DNA from: Hyphomicrobiales bacterium
GTDB lineage: Bacteria; Pseudomonadota; Alphaproteobacteria; Rhizobiales; Xanthobacteraceae
Assembly (NCBI GenBank): GCA_017305535.1
Contig: JAFKKN010000004.1
Span: 1-64,000, forward strand
Length of the DNA: 64,000 bases
Direction of reading: 5' to 3'
The first letter of the stretch is position 1. Each line of letters starts with the position of its first letter. The notes under the pieces were generated by a model. The model was not told where the DNA came from, did no database searches, and was given only the letters and a program-made list of their open reading frames with translations. A program made the translations under genes and the position numbers. Positions 1 to 8,327 of this stretch are shown one piece after another.

Positions 1-193
1 CTATATCAGGGCGGTCATCGACAGGATCGAAGTCGACGACCGCGTCATCCGCATTGTGGGGGATAAAAATACGCTGGAACAAGCGGTTAATGGTCGTGTT
101 GTGGCCGGAGGCGGTGTTCGCAGATGTGTACCGAAGTGGCGCTCCCTAGGGGAATCGAACCCCTGTTTCAGCCTTGAGAGGGCCGCGTCCTAA
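1..193 (+). CDS. Serine recombinase, C-terminal tail (partial, 5' end outside window)
   Basis: An open frame enters from the left edge and ends at TAA 191-193, giving 63 residues. It begins YIRAVIDRIEVDDRVIRIVG and ends in the stretch SLGESNPCFSLERAAS. The IDRIEVDD...IRIVGDK block matches my recollection of the C-terminal end of recombinase-family (large serine recombinase) proteins in alphaproteobacteria. The last ~18 codons are read antisense through the tRNA-Glu gene, so the real protein tail may be dictated by the integration site. It probably integrates or excises a genomic island lying to the left. The catalytic domain is outside the window, so activity cannot be judged. Confidence 0.7.
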   Translation, partial: YIRAVIDRIEVDDRVIRIVGDKNTLEQAVNGRVVAGGGVRRCVPKWRSLGESNPCFSLERAAS

Positions 194-211
194 CCGCTAG
201 ACGAAGGGAGC
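137..211 (-). tRNA. tRNA-Glu (anticodon CTC)
   Basis: The reverse complement folds as a cloverleaf. The acceptor GCTCCCT pairs with AGGGAGC, and the T arm is AGGGG-TTCGATT-CCCCT. The anticodon stem CGGCC/GGCTG encloses the loop CTCTCAA, so the anticodon is CTC, reading GAG. The discriminator G and the CCA end are encoded (137-140). The 3' end faces the recombinase gene, which overlaps the tRNA on the opposite strand; this is the usual geometry of an island inserted at a tRNA 3' end. Confidence 0.95.
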
Positions 212-264
212 ACTGGCGGAGGGAATAGCCGCGAAACGACTGCTCCGCAAGACCGCACCGGGAA

Positions 265-600
265 TTAAGGTTCGTTGGCGAATTTCAGCCGGCCGGCGGG
301 TTTCAAGGTACGGGCATCGAAGGTGAGGATTTCGGTGGCGCCGCCGACGTCCAGCGTTACCACCAGATGATCGCCGGCAGTGGCGGTGGAGACGATGCGC
401 GCCCCCTTCGGCAGCATCGTGGTGGTCTCGACGGCAGCGGCCACCCTTCCCTCGGTGCGAAAAAGACGGTAGCCGATGGCGACGAGCACAGCCGCGACCG
501 CGAGCGCCGTGGTCAGGCCCGCAATCAGCATCATCCGCCGCACCCGCGAAAACAGCGCGGCCTGCTCGGGGGTCGGTTCGGGCGCAACGGCTTCAGTCAT
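265..600 (-). CDS. Small single-pass membrane protein (DUF6476-like)
   Basis: A 111-aa protein starting at the ATG that gives MTEAVAPEP; a longer frame upstream to 630 has no better start. There is a short acidic/proline N-terminus, one hydrophobic segment at about residues 24-44, then a soluble domain of about 65 residues rich in beta-type sequence (ARIVSTATAGDHLVVTLDV). The general layout resembles DUF6476 proteins found next to rluD in Bradyrhizobium relatives, from memory. It is divergent from rluD with a gap of about 40 bp, so the two probably share a promoter region. Function is unknown. Confidence 0.75.
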   Translation of the reverse strand: MTEAVAPEPTPEQAALFSRVRRMMLIAGLTTALAVAAVLVAIGYRLFRTEGRVAAAVETTTMLPKGARIVSTATAGDHLVVTLDVGGATEILTFDARTLKPAGRLKFANEP

Positions 601-639
601 ACAACGCTCTTTGCAAGGCTCATTGAACAAGGCTCACTG

Positions 640-1653
640 GTGGAACAAACGGCTTCAGAATCCGGTCAATTGCAGACGATTACCGTCGCCGGCGACGAGG
701 GCTCGGCGCGGCTCGACCGCGTTCTCGCGGCGCGGCTGCCGGAGCTGTCGCGGTCGCGGCTGAAAGCGCTGATCCTCGCGGGCCAGATCTCGTTGCGGGA
801 CGCCCCGATCCTCGACCCCGCTTATCATGTCGCCTCCGGCGATACGATCACTATTCGCGTGCCGCCACCGGTTTCGCCCGAGCCGGAACCGGAAAACATC
901 CCGCTCGATATCATCCATGAGGACGACGACATCATCGTCATCGACAAGCCGCGCGGGCTGGTGGTGCATCCGGCGGCTGGCCATGAAACAGGTACACTGG
1001 TCAACGCGCTGATCGCCCATTGCGGCGACAGCCTTTCCGGCATCGGCGGCGTCCGGCGGCCCGGCATCGTCCACCGGCTCGACAAGGATACCACCGGGCT
1101 GATGGTGGCGGCGAAGAACGACCGCGCCCACGCCTCGCTGTCAGCGCAGTTCGCCGATCACGGCCGCACCGGCGCCCTGCGGCGCGGCTACATGGCGTTC
1201 GTCTGGGGCGTGCCGAACCGCCCCCACGGCACCATCGATGCGCCGATCGATCGCCACCCCCATGCGCGGGAGAAAATGGCCGTGCGTCAGGGCGGCCGCG
1301 AGGCGATCACCCATTGGGAGGTGCTCGACACCTTCAAAGGCCGCGACGGCAAACCGGTCGCCAGCCTGCTCGCGTGCCAGCTCGAAACCGGACGCACCCA
1401 TCAAATCCGCGTGCATCTCAGCCACATCGGCCACCCTCTGCTGGGCGATGCCGTCTACGGCCCCGGCTTCAAGACCAAGGCCAATGGGCTCGCCCCCGGC
1501 GCCAAGGCCACTCTCGAGGGTCTTGGCCGGCAGGCGCTGCATGCCTATCTCCTGACGCTGGAGCATCCGGGAACCGGCGAAATCCTTGAATGGACAAGCG
1601 ATCTTCCGCCCGATCTTGCTGCTTTGCGACAGAGCCTCCACGCGGCAGAATGA
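640..1653 (+). CDS. rluD: Ribosomal large subunit pseudouridine synthase, RluD/RluC family
   Basis: A 337-aa enzyme that isomerises specific uridines of 23S rRNA to pseudouridine. The N-terminus carries an S4-type RNA-binding domain (about residues 24-70, RLDRVLAARLPELSRSRLKA). The catalytic motif HRLDKDTTG places the active-site Asp at about residue 148. The frame is open back to 367, but the family homology begins only near 660. I chose GTG at 640 because AAGG at 629-632 is correctly spaced. The C-terminal GRTHQIRVHLSHIGHPLLGD block is also typical. RluD versus RluC substrate choice cannot be settled from sequence alone. Confidence 0.93.
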   Translation: MEQTASESGQLQTITVAGDEGSARLDRVLAARLPELSRSRLKALILAGQISLRDAPILDPAYHVASGDTITIRVPPPVSPEPEPENIPLDIIHEDDDIIVIDKPRGLVVHPAAGHETGTLVNALIAHCGDSLSGIGGVRRPGIVHRLDKDTTGLMVAAKNDRAHASLSAQFADHGRTGALRRGYMAFVWGVPNRPHGTIDAPIDRHPHAREKMAVRQGGREAITHWEVLDTFKGRDGKPVASLLACQLETGRTHQIRVHLSHIGHPLLGDAVYGPGFKTKANGLAPGAKATLEGLGRQALHAYLLTLEHPGTGEILEWTSDLPPDLAALRQSLHAAE

Positions 1654-1702
1654 CGCAAATGCATCTATTAATACCTTTTCTTTCAATTATTTAATCTTCT
1701 AC

Positions 1703-1731
1703 ACGGGATCGTGACCCCGTTTTGTTCTTTC
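1703..1731 (+). terminator. Weak candidate terminator after rluD
   Basis: ACGGG (1703-1707) can pair with CCCGT (1716-1720), followed by a T-rich run TTTTGTTCTTTC. The stem is only 5 bp. The rest of the 217-bp gap to rpoH is AT- and pyrimidine-rich and must hold the rpoH promoter(s), but I could not pick a confident -35/-10. Confidence 0.35.
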
Positions 1732-1870
1732 TTTTTCCGGCGGCTTTCGTGTATATTGCACCTGCGCTGGATGTCCCAGCGCAGGAACATCGCAGCCCGG
1801 TCGGCTTTAACAAAGCGACCCCTGCCTGGCCCGCCGCTATCGGGGGCCTGAACTCTGGAGGGCGCTACAC

Positions 1871-2770
1871 ATGGCCCGTACAGCCACCTTGCCGGTTCTC
1901 AATGGAGAGTCCGGCCTGTCCCATTACCTCGCCGAGATCCGCAAGTTTCCCATGCTGGAACCCCAGCAGGAATACATGTTCGCCAAGCGTTGGCGCGAAC
2001 ATGACGATCGCGATGCGGCGCACCACCTGGTCACCAGCCATCTGCGGCTCGTGGCGAAAATCGCCATGGGTTATCGCGGCTACGGCCTGCCCATCTCCGA
2101 GGTCGTCTCCGAAGGCAACGTCGGTCTGATGCAGGCGGTGAAGCGGTTCGAGCCCGACAAGGGCTTCCGCCTCGCCACATACGCCATGTGGTGGATCAAG
2201 GCTTCAATTCAAGAGTACATCCTGCGTTCGTGGTCGCTCGTGAAGATGGGCACCACCGCGAACCAGAAGAAGCTGTTCTTCAATCTGCGCAAGGCGAAGA
2301 GCAAGATCAACGCGCTCGAGGACGGCGATCTGCATCCCGATCAGGTCAAGCTGATCGCCAAGCGGCTCGGCGTCACCGATCAGGACGTTGTCGACATGAA
2401 CCGCCGCCTCGGTGGCGACGCGTCGCTCAACGCACCGATCCGCGATGACGGCGAACCCGGCGAATGGCAGGACTGGCTGGTCGATACCTCGCCCAATCAG
2501 GAAGCCATTATGGCGGAGAGCGAGGAATACGATCATCGCCGCCAGGCATTGAATGGCGCGATGGGCGTGCTCAACCCGCGCGAGAAGCGCATCTTCGAGG
2601 CGCGGCGTCTGGCCGACGAACCGATGACGCTGGAAGATCTCGCGAGCGAGTTCGGCGTCTCGCGCGAGCGCGTGCGCCAGATCGAGGTGCGCGCGTTCGA
2701 GAAGGTGCAGGCCGCGGTGAAAACCACCGTCGCCCGTCAGGAGCAGGCCGCGCTCGCAGCCGCGCACTGA
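1871..2770 (+). CDS. rpoH: RNA polymerase heat-shock sigma factor sigma-32
   Basis: A 299-aa alternative sigma factor that directs RNA polymerase to heat-shock promoters. Region 2 is clear (HLVTSHLRLVAKIAMGYRGY; MWWIKASIQEYILRSW), followed directly by the RpoH box QKKLFFNLRK that separates RpoH from other group 3 sigmas. Region 4.2 helix-turn-helix lies at the C-terminus (LEDLASEFGVSRERVRQIE). GGAGG lies about 9 bp before the ATG. Many alphaproteobacteria carry several rpoH copies; this one could be rpoH1 or rpoH2. A strong terminator follows. Confidence 0.97.
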   Translation: MARTATLPVLNGESGLSHYLAEIRKFPMLEPQQEYMFAKRWREHDDRDAAHHLVTSHLRLVAKIAMGYRGYGLPISEVVSEGNVGLMQAVKRFEPDKGFRLATYAMWWIKASIQEYILRSWSLVKMGTTANQKKLFFNLRKAKSKINALEDGDLHPDQVKLIAKRLGVTDQDVVDMNRRLGGDASLNAPIRDDGEPGEWQDWLVDTSPNQEAIMAESEEYDHRRQALNGAMGVLNPREKRIFEARRLADEPMTLEDLASEFGVSRERVRQIEVRAFEKVQAAVKTTVARQEQAALAAAH

Positions 2771-2792
2771 TCGCGCTGACATCATTGACGAC

Positions 2793-2820
2793 AAAAGCCG
2801 GCGGCAACGCCGGCTTTTTT
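2793..2820 (+). terminator. Rho-independent terminator of rpoH
   Basis: Perfect stem AAAAGCCGGCG / CGCCGGCTTTT with a GCAA loop followed by a T run, 22 bp after the rpoH stop. The flanking A run makes it potentially bidirectional. Confidence 0.92.
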
Positions 2821-2899
2821 GTTGAGGCGTTCTGTTCCACGACACTACGTCGCGATGCGAAAGCGAATCGTTGCAGGTCGCCTTTCCACAAAACCCGAA

Positions 2900-3030
2900 G
2901 TCGTCCCTGCGCAGGCAGGGACCCATACGCCGCAGCGCTCGTGAGCGAGAGGGCGCGTATCATCTGGCAAGGCTGAAGATCACAATCAGCACAGGGGTTC
3001 TGGGTCCTCGCCTTCGCGAGGACGACCCGC
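2900..3030. repeat. Intergenic repeat element with two hairpins
   Basis: The 397-bp gap between rpoH and the next gene contains two perfect 8-bp hairpins: GTCCCTGC/GCAGGGAC (2903-2922) and GTCCTCGC/GCGAGGAC with loop CTTC (3004-3023). The pair of motifs resembles the dispersed intergenic repeats of Bradyrhizobium-type genomes. No convincing gene lies in 2821-3167 apart from this element. Confidence 0.6.
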
Positions 3031-3167
3031 GGAGAGCGATTGCCACGCCTCGTATCCCTGTGGACAGCGGGAATATCGGGCATAATCAATTTGCTGTCGA
3101 AACTCCGTCGCCCGCGAAGCGCTTGGTGTATCGGAACACAAACCGACCGCAACATCCGGAGGCGTCC

Positions 3168-3380
3168 GTGCGTGACTCCATCCAACATTCCATCGATCCG
3201 AGCGAGGATCGTTACGAGAGCGCGATCGACGAAGCCATCGCCGCCAGCGACAACGACATCCACGGCGCGTTGCGCGCGCTGCTGATTGCCAACGAACTGC
3301 TGGAAGTCGAAGTGGCGAGGTTGCGCCGACAACAGCAACGCACGCTGCGCGCGCCGGAGCGTAAGGCCAGGGCGGCTTGA
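3168..3380 (+). CDS. Conserved hypothetical 70-aa protein, helical
   Basis: Starts at GTG 3168 with GGAGG ending 5 bp upstream; a longer frame runs back into the repeat and has no ribosome site. The product is charged and helical (ESAIDEAIAASDNDIHGALRALLIANELLEVEVARLRRQQ), with a coiled-coil-like second half and a basic tail RAPERKARAA. No signal peptide or membrane segment. I do not recognise a named family; similar small proteins are common in this order. Confidence 0.7.
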   Translation: MRDSIQHSIDPSEDRYESAIDEAIAASDNDIHGALRALLIANELLEVEVARLRRQQQRTLRAPERKARAA

Positions 3381-3440
3381 AGAAGGCAACGTCGCGCCAG
3401 GCCAGGCATGAGCGCGGCGCTATAGATGCGCGACCATCCT

Positions 3441-3529
3441 CGTCATTGCGAGGAGTGTTGGCGACGAAGCAATCCAGTCTTCACTTCGTGGCCTTGTGGA
3501 TTGCTTTGCTTCGCTTTGCTCGCAATGAA
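3441..3529. repeat. Dispersed palindromic repeat (CGTCATTGCGAG family)
   Basis: An imperfect long inverted repeat. CGTCATTGCGAGGAG...GCGACGAAGCAATCCAG is mirrored by TGGATTGCTTTGCTTCG...GCTCGCAATGA. This is a well-known repeat type in Bradyrhizobium and Rhodopseudomonas intergenic regions. It lies between convergent genes and could form a transcript-ending hairpin. Confidence 0.8.
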
Positions 3530-3590
3530 GGAGAATGGGTTGGTGAAACCATCCGTTCAAGTACCAGCCGCGAGCGTCACGCTGTCGTAA

Positions 3591-5189
3591 CTACTCGCCC
3601 CACGCCATGAAAGCGGCGTTGAACGCGCGTTCGCCGGGGGCGCCCTTCTCGATGGCGATGATGGCGCGGCGCTGGTTGGAATAGACCAGCGGCACGTCGA
3701 ACCACGAGCGCTCCTTGAGCAATTGCAGGTTGCGCGCGCGATCGGCCTCGACATTGGAAAGGCCGATCAGGAAGAAGCCGTCAGTGACTTTCACCGCGAG
3801 CCCGGCCAGCGGCGTGCCGCGCGCCTGCTCGTTGGACTTCATCAGGATACCCGGCACATTGGCGACGGTGCCATTGTCGAAGTCCGGCGGCAGCACGAAG
3901 GTCAGTTCGGCGGTATGGCTCGCTGGCAGCGAAGTGTCGGTGTTGCGGCGGAACGACATCGTCATCTTGAACTTGCGTTCCGGAATATCGATGTCGGCGC
4001 GAACCGCGATGTCGTCGGGCTTACCGTCGTTGCTCTTCACCGGCTCGGTACGCCAGACCACGCTGCCGACATATTGCTTGCCCTTCGGATCGTTCGGATC
4101 CTCGTCATAGAGCACGACGCGCTGCGCCACGGGTGCCACCGCGTCCGACGATCCCGGCTGCCCGACTCGATCGGCGATCTTGGGCGGCGGCGTAGTCGAG
4201 GTGCTCTTCGGCGCCGGCGTGGTAACGGCGGCCTGTTTGGTCAGCAAGCCGCGAACATAGGTCAGCCCCTTCTGGCCCCACAGGATGCCGGCACCGGCGA
4301 GAATCAGCACCAGCCCCAGAATAATCGCGGCCTTGAACGGAAAGCCGCCACCGGTCTTGACCCGGCGTTCCTTGCCGCGCCGTTGCGGCCGGGACGGCGG
4401 CGGCTCGTAAGCCTCCTCGATACCCTCGTCATAATCGTAGGACACCGGCGCGCCGACGCCCCGATCTTCCATGCTCGGCTCGAGCCGGTCGAATTCCGGC
4501 GAGGGTGAAGGCACGTTGGCATAGGTGCGGCGCGCCGAGCGATTGGCCTTGGCGGTGGCGCGGCCGAGATCGTCCGCATCGGCCACAACATCGCGGAAGC
4601 CCCGCACGCCCTGACCGCCACCTTGGGCGGGAGGCTCGGCAGGCCCTTGAGGCGCACGGTCAGCATCGAAGCCACGACGCGGAATCCCGCTTCGCTCGCG
4701 CGCAACTGGTGGCGGTGCATCGAAAGACGGTGGCGCCGGCTCATGCGGTTCGGAATGCGGAGCGCGCAGCGGCCGCTCATCGGCGTGCGGCTCTTCCGGC
4801 GCGGGTGCCGGGCGGTTCTCCAGAAATGACGGGCGGGGCGGCGGCGACGTCGCGCCGCCCGGTTTGGCCGCGTCGCGCTCGGCCTGGCGGGTGGCGGCGG
4901 CACGACTGCCGGCACGGAATGCATCGCCCGGGCGGGGCCGGCCCTTGGAATCGGTGCGCGCAACTTCGCGCGCCCGTTGCGCCGCCTCGGATTCCACCTT
5001 GCGGATCGCTTCTTCCAGCGACAGCCGCTCACGGGTGATCTCGGATTCGGTCAAGGGCGGCTGCACGCTGCGCAATTGCGCGATCAGCGCCGAACGTGCG
5101 CGCTCATACAGGGCGCGCCGGCTTTCTCCGGGTGCGCTCGCATCGAGGCCGGAGATGGCGCGGGCGATCAGCGGGTAGTAATCAGCCAT
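3591..5189 (-). CDS. Conserved single-pass membrane protein of unknown function, 532 aa
   Basis: The first ~80 residues are helical and predicted soluble (MADYYPLIARAISGLDASAPGES...). Next comes a ~200-residue low-complexity, proline- and charge-rich linker, a positively charged RRGKERRVK, and one membrane helix at about residues 284-305 (AAIILGLVLILAGAGILWG). A ~220-residue C-terminal domain follows (VVLYDEDPNDPKGKQYVGSV), with IPERKFKMTMSFRRN and many beta-like segments. The topology suggests a cytoplasmic N-terminus and a periplasmic C-terminal domain. It lies downstream of purA on the same strand, 74 bp away. The family is unknown to me beyond being conserved beside purA in relatives. Confidence 0.8.
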   Translation of the reverse strand: MADYYPLIARAISGLDASAPGESRRALYERARSALIAQLRSVQPPLTESEITRERLSLEEAIRKVESEAAQRAREVARTDSKGRPRPGDAFRAGSRAAATRQAERDAAKPGGATSPPPRPSFLENRPAPAPEEPHADERPLRAPHSEPHEPAPPSFDAPPPVARERSGIPRRGFDADRAPQGPAEPPAQGGGQGVRGFRDVVADADDLGRATAKANRSARRTYANVPSPSPEFDRLEPSMEDRGVGAPVSYDYDEGIEEAYEPPPSRPQRRGKERRVKTGGGFPFKAAIILGLVLILAGAGILWGQKGLTYVRGLLTKQAAVTTPAPKSTSTTPPPKIADRVGQPGSSDAVAPVAQRVVLYDEDPNDPKGKQYVGSVVWRTEPVKSNDGKPDDIAVRADIDIPERKFKMTMSFRRNTDTSLPASHTAELTFVLPPDFDNGTVANVPGILMKSNEQARGTPLAGLAVKVTDGFFLIGLSNVEADRARNLQLLKERSWFDVPLVYSNQRRAIIAIEKGAPGERAFNAAFMAWGE

Positions 5190-5263
5190 GTCTCGTCAAT
5201 GTTGCAGACCCTGCTCGCGAGGATGCTTTGCAGGGACTTTGCCGATATTCCGGTAATAGTCCA

Positions 5264-6556
5264 TTAAGCCTCAAATGGATTTTGCACCAGAATGGTGTCT
5301 TCGCGTTCCGGGCTCGTCGACAGCAACGCGATAGGGCAGCCCACCAGTTCCTCGACCCGGCGAACATATTTGATCGCCTGCGCCGGCAGATCGGCCCACG
5401 AGCGGGCGTTGGCGGTCGGCTCCTTCCAGCCTTCGATGGTCTCGTAGATGGGCTCGATCCGGGCCTGCGCGCCCTCGCCTGCCGGCAGGTGATCGATCAC
5501 CTCGCCGTCCAGCTTGTAGCCGACACAGACTTCAATCGAGTCGAAGCCGTCGAGGATGTCGAGCTTGGTCAGCGCCAGGCCGTGGATGCCGCAGGTCCGC
5601 ACCGTCTGGCGCACCAGCATGGCGTCGAACCAGCCACAGCGCCGCTTGCGCCCGGTGTTGACCCCGAATTCCTTGCCGCGACGGCCAATCTCTTCGCCGA
5701 TCTCGTTGGTCAGTTCGGTCGGGAACGGGCCCATGCCGACCCGCGTGGTGTAGGCCTTGCAGATGCCGAGCACATAGCCGAGCGAACTCGGACCCATGCC
5801 GGTGCCGGTGGCTGCTTGTGCCGCCACGGTGTTCGACGAGGTGACGTAAGGATAGGTGCCGTGATCGACGTCGAGCAGCGCACCTTGCGCGCCTTCGAAC
5901 AGGATACGCTTGCCTTCACGACGCTTGTGATCGAGCAGATTCCACACGCTGTCAGCATAGGGCAGCACTCGCGGCGCAATTGCGGCGAGATCGCTGAGCA
6001 ACGCCGCGCTATCGACTTCCGCAATGCCAAGGCCGCGCCGCAGCGCGTTGTGATGCGCAAGCAGGCGCTCGATCTTGTGCGGCAGGGTTTGCAGGTCGGC
6101 GAGATCCATCAGCCGGATGGCACGGCGGCCGACCTTGTCCTCATAGGCCGGGCCGATGCCGCGCTGGGTGGTGCCGATCGCGGTGGCCTTGCTGGCGTTC
6201 TCGCGCAACGCATCGAGTTCCCGATGCAGCGGCAGGATCAAGGTGACGTTCTCGGCGACGCGGAGATTCTCCGGCGACACGGCGATCCCCTGGCTGGTGA
6301 GCTTCTCGACCTCGGTGAGGAAGGCCTGCGGGTCGAACACCACGCCGTTGCCGATCACCGACAATTTCGAGGACCGCACTACGCCGGACGGCAGCAGCGC
6401 CAGCTTGTAGGTGTTACCGTTGATGACCAAGGTATGGCCGGCATTGTGCCCGCCCTGGAAGCGCACGACGATATCGGCCTGTTCCGAAAGCCAGTCGACA
6501 ATCTTGCCTTTTCCCTCGTCGCCCCATTGGGCGCCGACGACGACAACGTTGGTCAT
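5264..6556 (-). CDS. purA: Adenylosuccinate synthetase
   Basis: A 430-aa GTP-dependent enzyme that joins IMP and aspartate, the first committed step to AMP. The N-terminal loop [11 protein letters not shown] (residues 8-18, catalytic Asp13) and GGHNAGHT with its catalytic His are intact, as are the [11 protein letters not shown] and [22 protein letters not shown] blocks. I chose the ATG at 6556 ([10 protein letters not shown]) over a GTG 30 bp upstream because family members begin here. The distal NKxD-like GTP motif region ([13 protein letters not shown]) is present. Cytoplasmic. Confidence 0.97.
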   Translation of the reverse strand: MTNVVVVGAQWGDEGKGKIVDWLSEQADIVVRFQGGHNAGHTLVINGNTYKLALLPSGVVRSSKLSVIGNGVVFDPQAFLTEVEKLTSQGIAVSPENLRVAENVTLILPLHRELDALRENASKATAIGTTQRGIGPAYEDKVGRRAIRLMDLADLQTLPHKIERLLAHHNALRRGLGIAEVDSAALLSDLAAIAPRVLPYADSVWNLLDHKRREGKRILFEGAQGALLDVDHGTYPYVTSSNTVAAQAATGTGMGPSSLGYVLGICKAYTTRVGMGPFPTELTNEIGEEIGRRGKEFGVNTGRKRRCGWFDAMLVRQTVRTCGIHGLALTKLDILDGFDSIEVCVGYKLDGEVIDHLPAGEGAQARIEPIYETIEGWKEPTANARSWADLPAQAIKYVRRVEELVGCPIALLSTSPEREDTILVQNPFEA

Positions 6557-6974
6557 ATCGAGATAAATCCCCGTAGTACTCGCCACCGGGCGCTCAGGCG
6601 GCCCGGCTGCCCGGATTCGGGTCGTCCCTTCGGATAAAGGATGCCGCTATCCGACGCAAGCAAAACGGCGCGTCAGCGCTGTTTCGTGATCGTCCCAAAC
6701 CATTGATATCCCCGAAAAATCCGTCAGGAACACAGTGGCATGCGAAGCCGGCGACGAGAGATCGCCGCTGACGCCTTGATCCGATCAGAACGATGTGAGG
6801 AACATGGCGAACCGGGCGCATCGCAATTGATGCGCCGACGGCAACGGGGCATAATTTGCCAAACCATGCTAATCAAACCGAAATTTCTTCCCTCACATGC
6901 CAGCACCAGCCGAGCGCCAGCGCGCGGGCTGAATCGCGAGTTGGCGCCAGGGCCATCAAGGTGAGCAGGACATC
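6557..6974. other. 418-bp gap between divergent purA and amidotransferase genes
   Basis: No convincing gene. It must hold the purA promoter (minus strand) and the promoter of the 6975 gene. The only clear structure is a perfect inverted repeat at 6815-6836, GGCGCATC and GATGCGCC around GCAATT. Confidence 0.5.
6815..6836. promoter_or_regulatory. Inverted repeat, possible operator or RNA hairpin
   Basis: Arms GGCGCATC/GATGCGCC (8 bp, perfect) around GCAATT. It lies 139 bp upstream of the amidotransferase start and about 260 bp upstream of purA. No T run follows, so a simple terminator is unlikely. Confidence 0.35.
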
Positions 6975-7736
6975 ATGACCAAGCCGGTGGTCGGCGTGAT
7001 CGGCAATATGTACATGATCGAGAACCGGTTTGCCGTGCAGGCGGTCGGGGAGCGGAATATGCGCGCGATCGCCGAGGTGACAGGCGCGCTGCCGCTGATG
7101 TTCGCGAGTGTGCCCGATATCACCGACCTCGACGCGCTGCTGGACGTCGTCGACGGCGTGCTTTTGACCGGCGCGCGCGCCAACGTCCATCCGACGCGTT
7201 TCCACACTGATCCCGACCCGCGCCACGAACCTTACGATCCCAATCGCGACGACGTGGCGCTGACCCTGATCGATCTGTGCGTCAAGCGCGGCGTTCCGCT
7301 GTTCGGCATCTGTCGCGGCCTGCAGGAAATGAATGTCGCATTCGGCGGCTCACTGCATCCGGAAATCCGCGAACTGCCCGGACGGATCAACCATCGGATG
7401 CCGCGCCTCGCCAACGGCGAGATTCATCCCGACCCGGAGGTTGTGTTCGCCGACCGCCATGACGTGCGGCTGACGCCCGACGGCGTCTTCGCCAAGTTGT
7501 ACGGCCGCGACACCATCCGGGTGAATTCACTGCATGGCCAGGGCATTCTCGAGCCGGGCGCGCGCGTGGTGATCGAGGGCGTTGCCGATGATGGCACCAT
7601 CGAGGCGATCCGCATCAAGGACGCGCGGGGTTTCGCACTCGGCGTGCAGTGGCACGCCGAATACGATCCGCAGCACAATCCGATCAACCGCGCGCTGTTT
7701 CAGGCCTTTGGCGAAGCGCTGGCGGCGAGGCGCTGA
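6975..7736 (+). CDS. Class I glutamine amidotransferase-like hydrolase (peptidase C26, PuuD type)
   Basis: A 253-aa cytoplasmic hydrolase of the gamma-glutamyl-gamma-aminobutyrate hydrolase family. The nucleophile Cys113 sits in the elbow GICRGLQEMN, and the catalytic His227 and Glu229 in VQWHAEY. The LLTGARANVHPTRF block forms the oxyanion region. In Escherichia coli PuuD frees GABA in putrescine breakdown. No other puu gene is nearby, so the substrate is uncertain. AGGTGAGCAGGAC precedes the ATG. Followed 26 bp later by ybaK, probably in one transcript. Confidence 0.88.
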   Translation: MTKPVVGVIGNMYMIENRFAVQAVGERNMRAIAEVTGALPLMFASVPDITDLDALLDVVDGVLLTGARANVHPTRFHTDPDPRHEPYDPNRDDVALTLIDLCVKRGVPLFGICRGLQEMNVAFGGSLHPEIRELPGRINHRMPRLANGEIHPDPEVVFADRHDVRLTPDGVFAKLYGRDTIRVNSLHGQGILEPGARVVIEGVADDGTIEAIRIKDARGFALGVQWHAEYDPQHNPINRALFQAFGEALAARR

Positions 7737-7762
7737 CCGCCCGTATTCCACGGTAACGCATC

Positions 7763-8236
7763 ATGTCGAAAACCACCCGCGCCACTCAGGCGCTGAAGCA
7801 AGTCGGCGTCGACTTCACGCTGCATGAATACGACTACGATCCCGATGCCGACAGCATCGGCTTGCAGGCCGCCGCCGCCATCGGCGCGGAGCCGCGCCGC
7901 GTACTCAAAACGCTGATGGCAGAGCTTGATGGCAAGCCGGTCTGCGTCGTGGTGCCGTCCGATCACGAGGTCAGCATGAAGAAGCTGGCGCAAGCATTCG
8001 GCGGCAAGTCGGCGAAGATGATGAAGCCTGCCGACGCCGAGCGACTGACCGGCTATCACGTCGGCGGCATCAGTCCGTTTGGCCAGAAGAAGCGCGTTCC
8101 CACCGCGATCGAACAGACGGCGCTGCAGGAACAGACCGTCTTCATCAACGGCGGCCAGCGAGGCTTGCAGGTGCAGCTCAATCCGAACGATGCCTGCAAG
8201 GTGCTTGGCGCCATCGCCGCACCGCTGATCGCGTAA
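7763..8236 (+). CDS. ybaK: Cys-tRNA(Pro) deacylase, YbaK/EbsC family
   Basis: A 157-aa trans-editing protein that hydrolyses mischarged Cys-tRNA(Pro) (and some other misacylated tRNAs), protecting translation. The domain covers the whole protein. The conserved lysine of RRVLKTL (about Lys49) corresponds to the essential Lys of the family, and GGISPFGQKKRVPT and VFINGGQRGLQVQL are typical YbaK blocks. It is co-directional with the upstream hydrolase. Editing specificity cannot be read from sequence. Confidence 0.93.
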   Translation: MSKTTRATQALKQVGVDFTLHEYDYDPDADSIGLQAAAAIGAEPRRVLKTLMAELDGKPVCVVVPSDHEVSMKKLAQAFGGKSAKMMKPADAERLTGYHVGGISPFGQKKRVPTAIEQTALQEQTVFINGGQRGLQVQLNPNDACKVLGAIAAPLIA

Positions 8237-8327
8237 AACGACACACCGATCCACGCGCGATCAGCGTGTCGTGTCCTCCGAGACCTTGTCGATGTGCTAT
8301 CATCGGTGAAACACGGGAGTGACGATC

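Noticed and set aside
5096-6637. An open frame of 513 codons on the plus strand
   Set aside because: Antisense shadow of purA, with no supported start.
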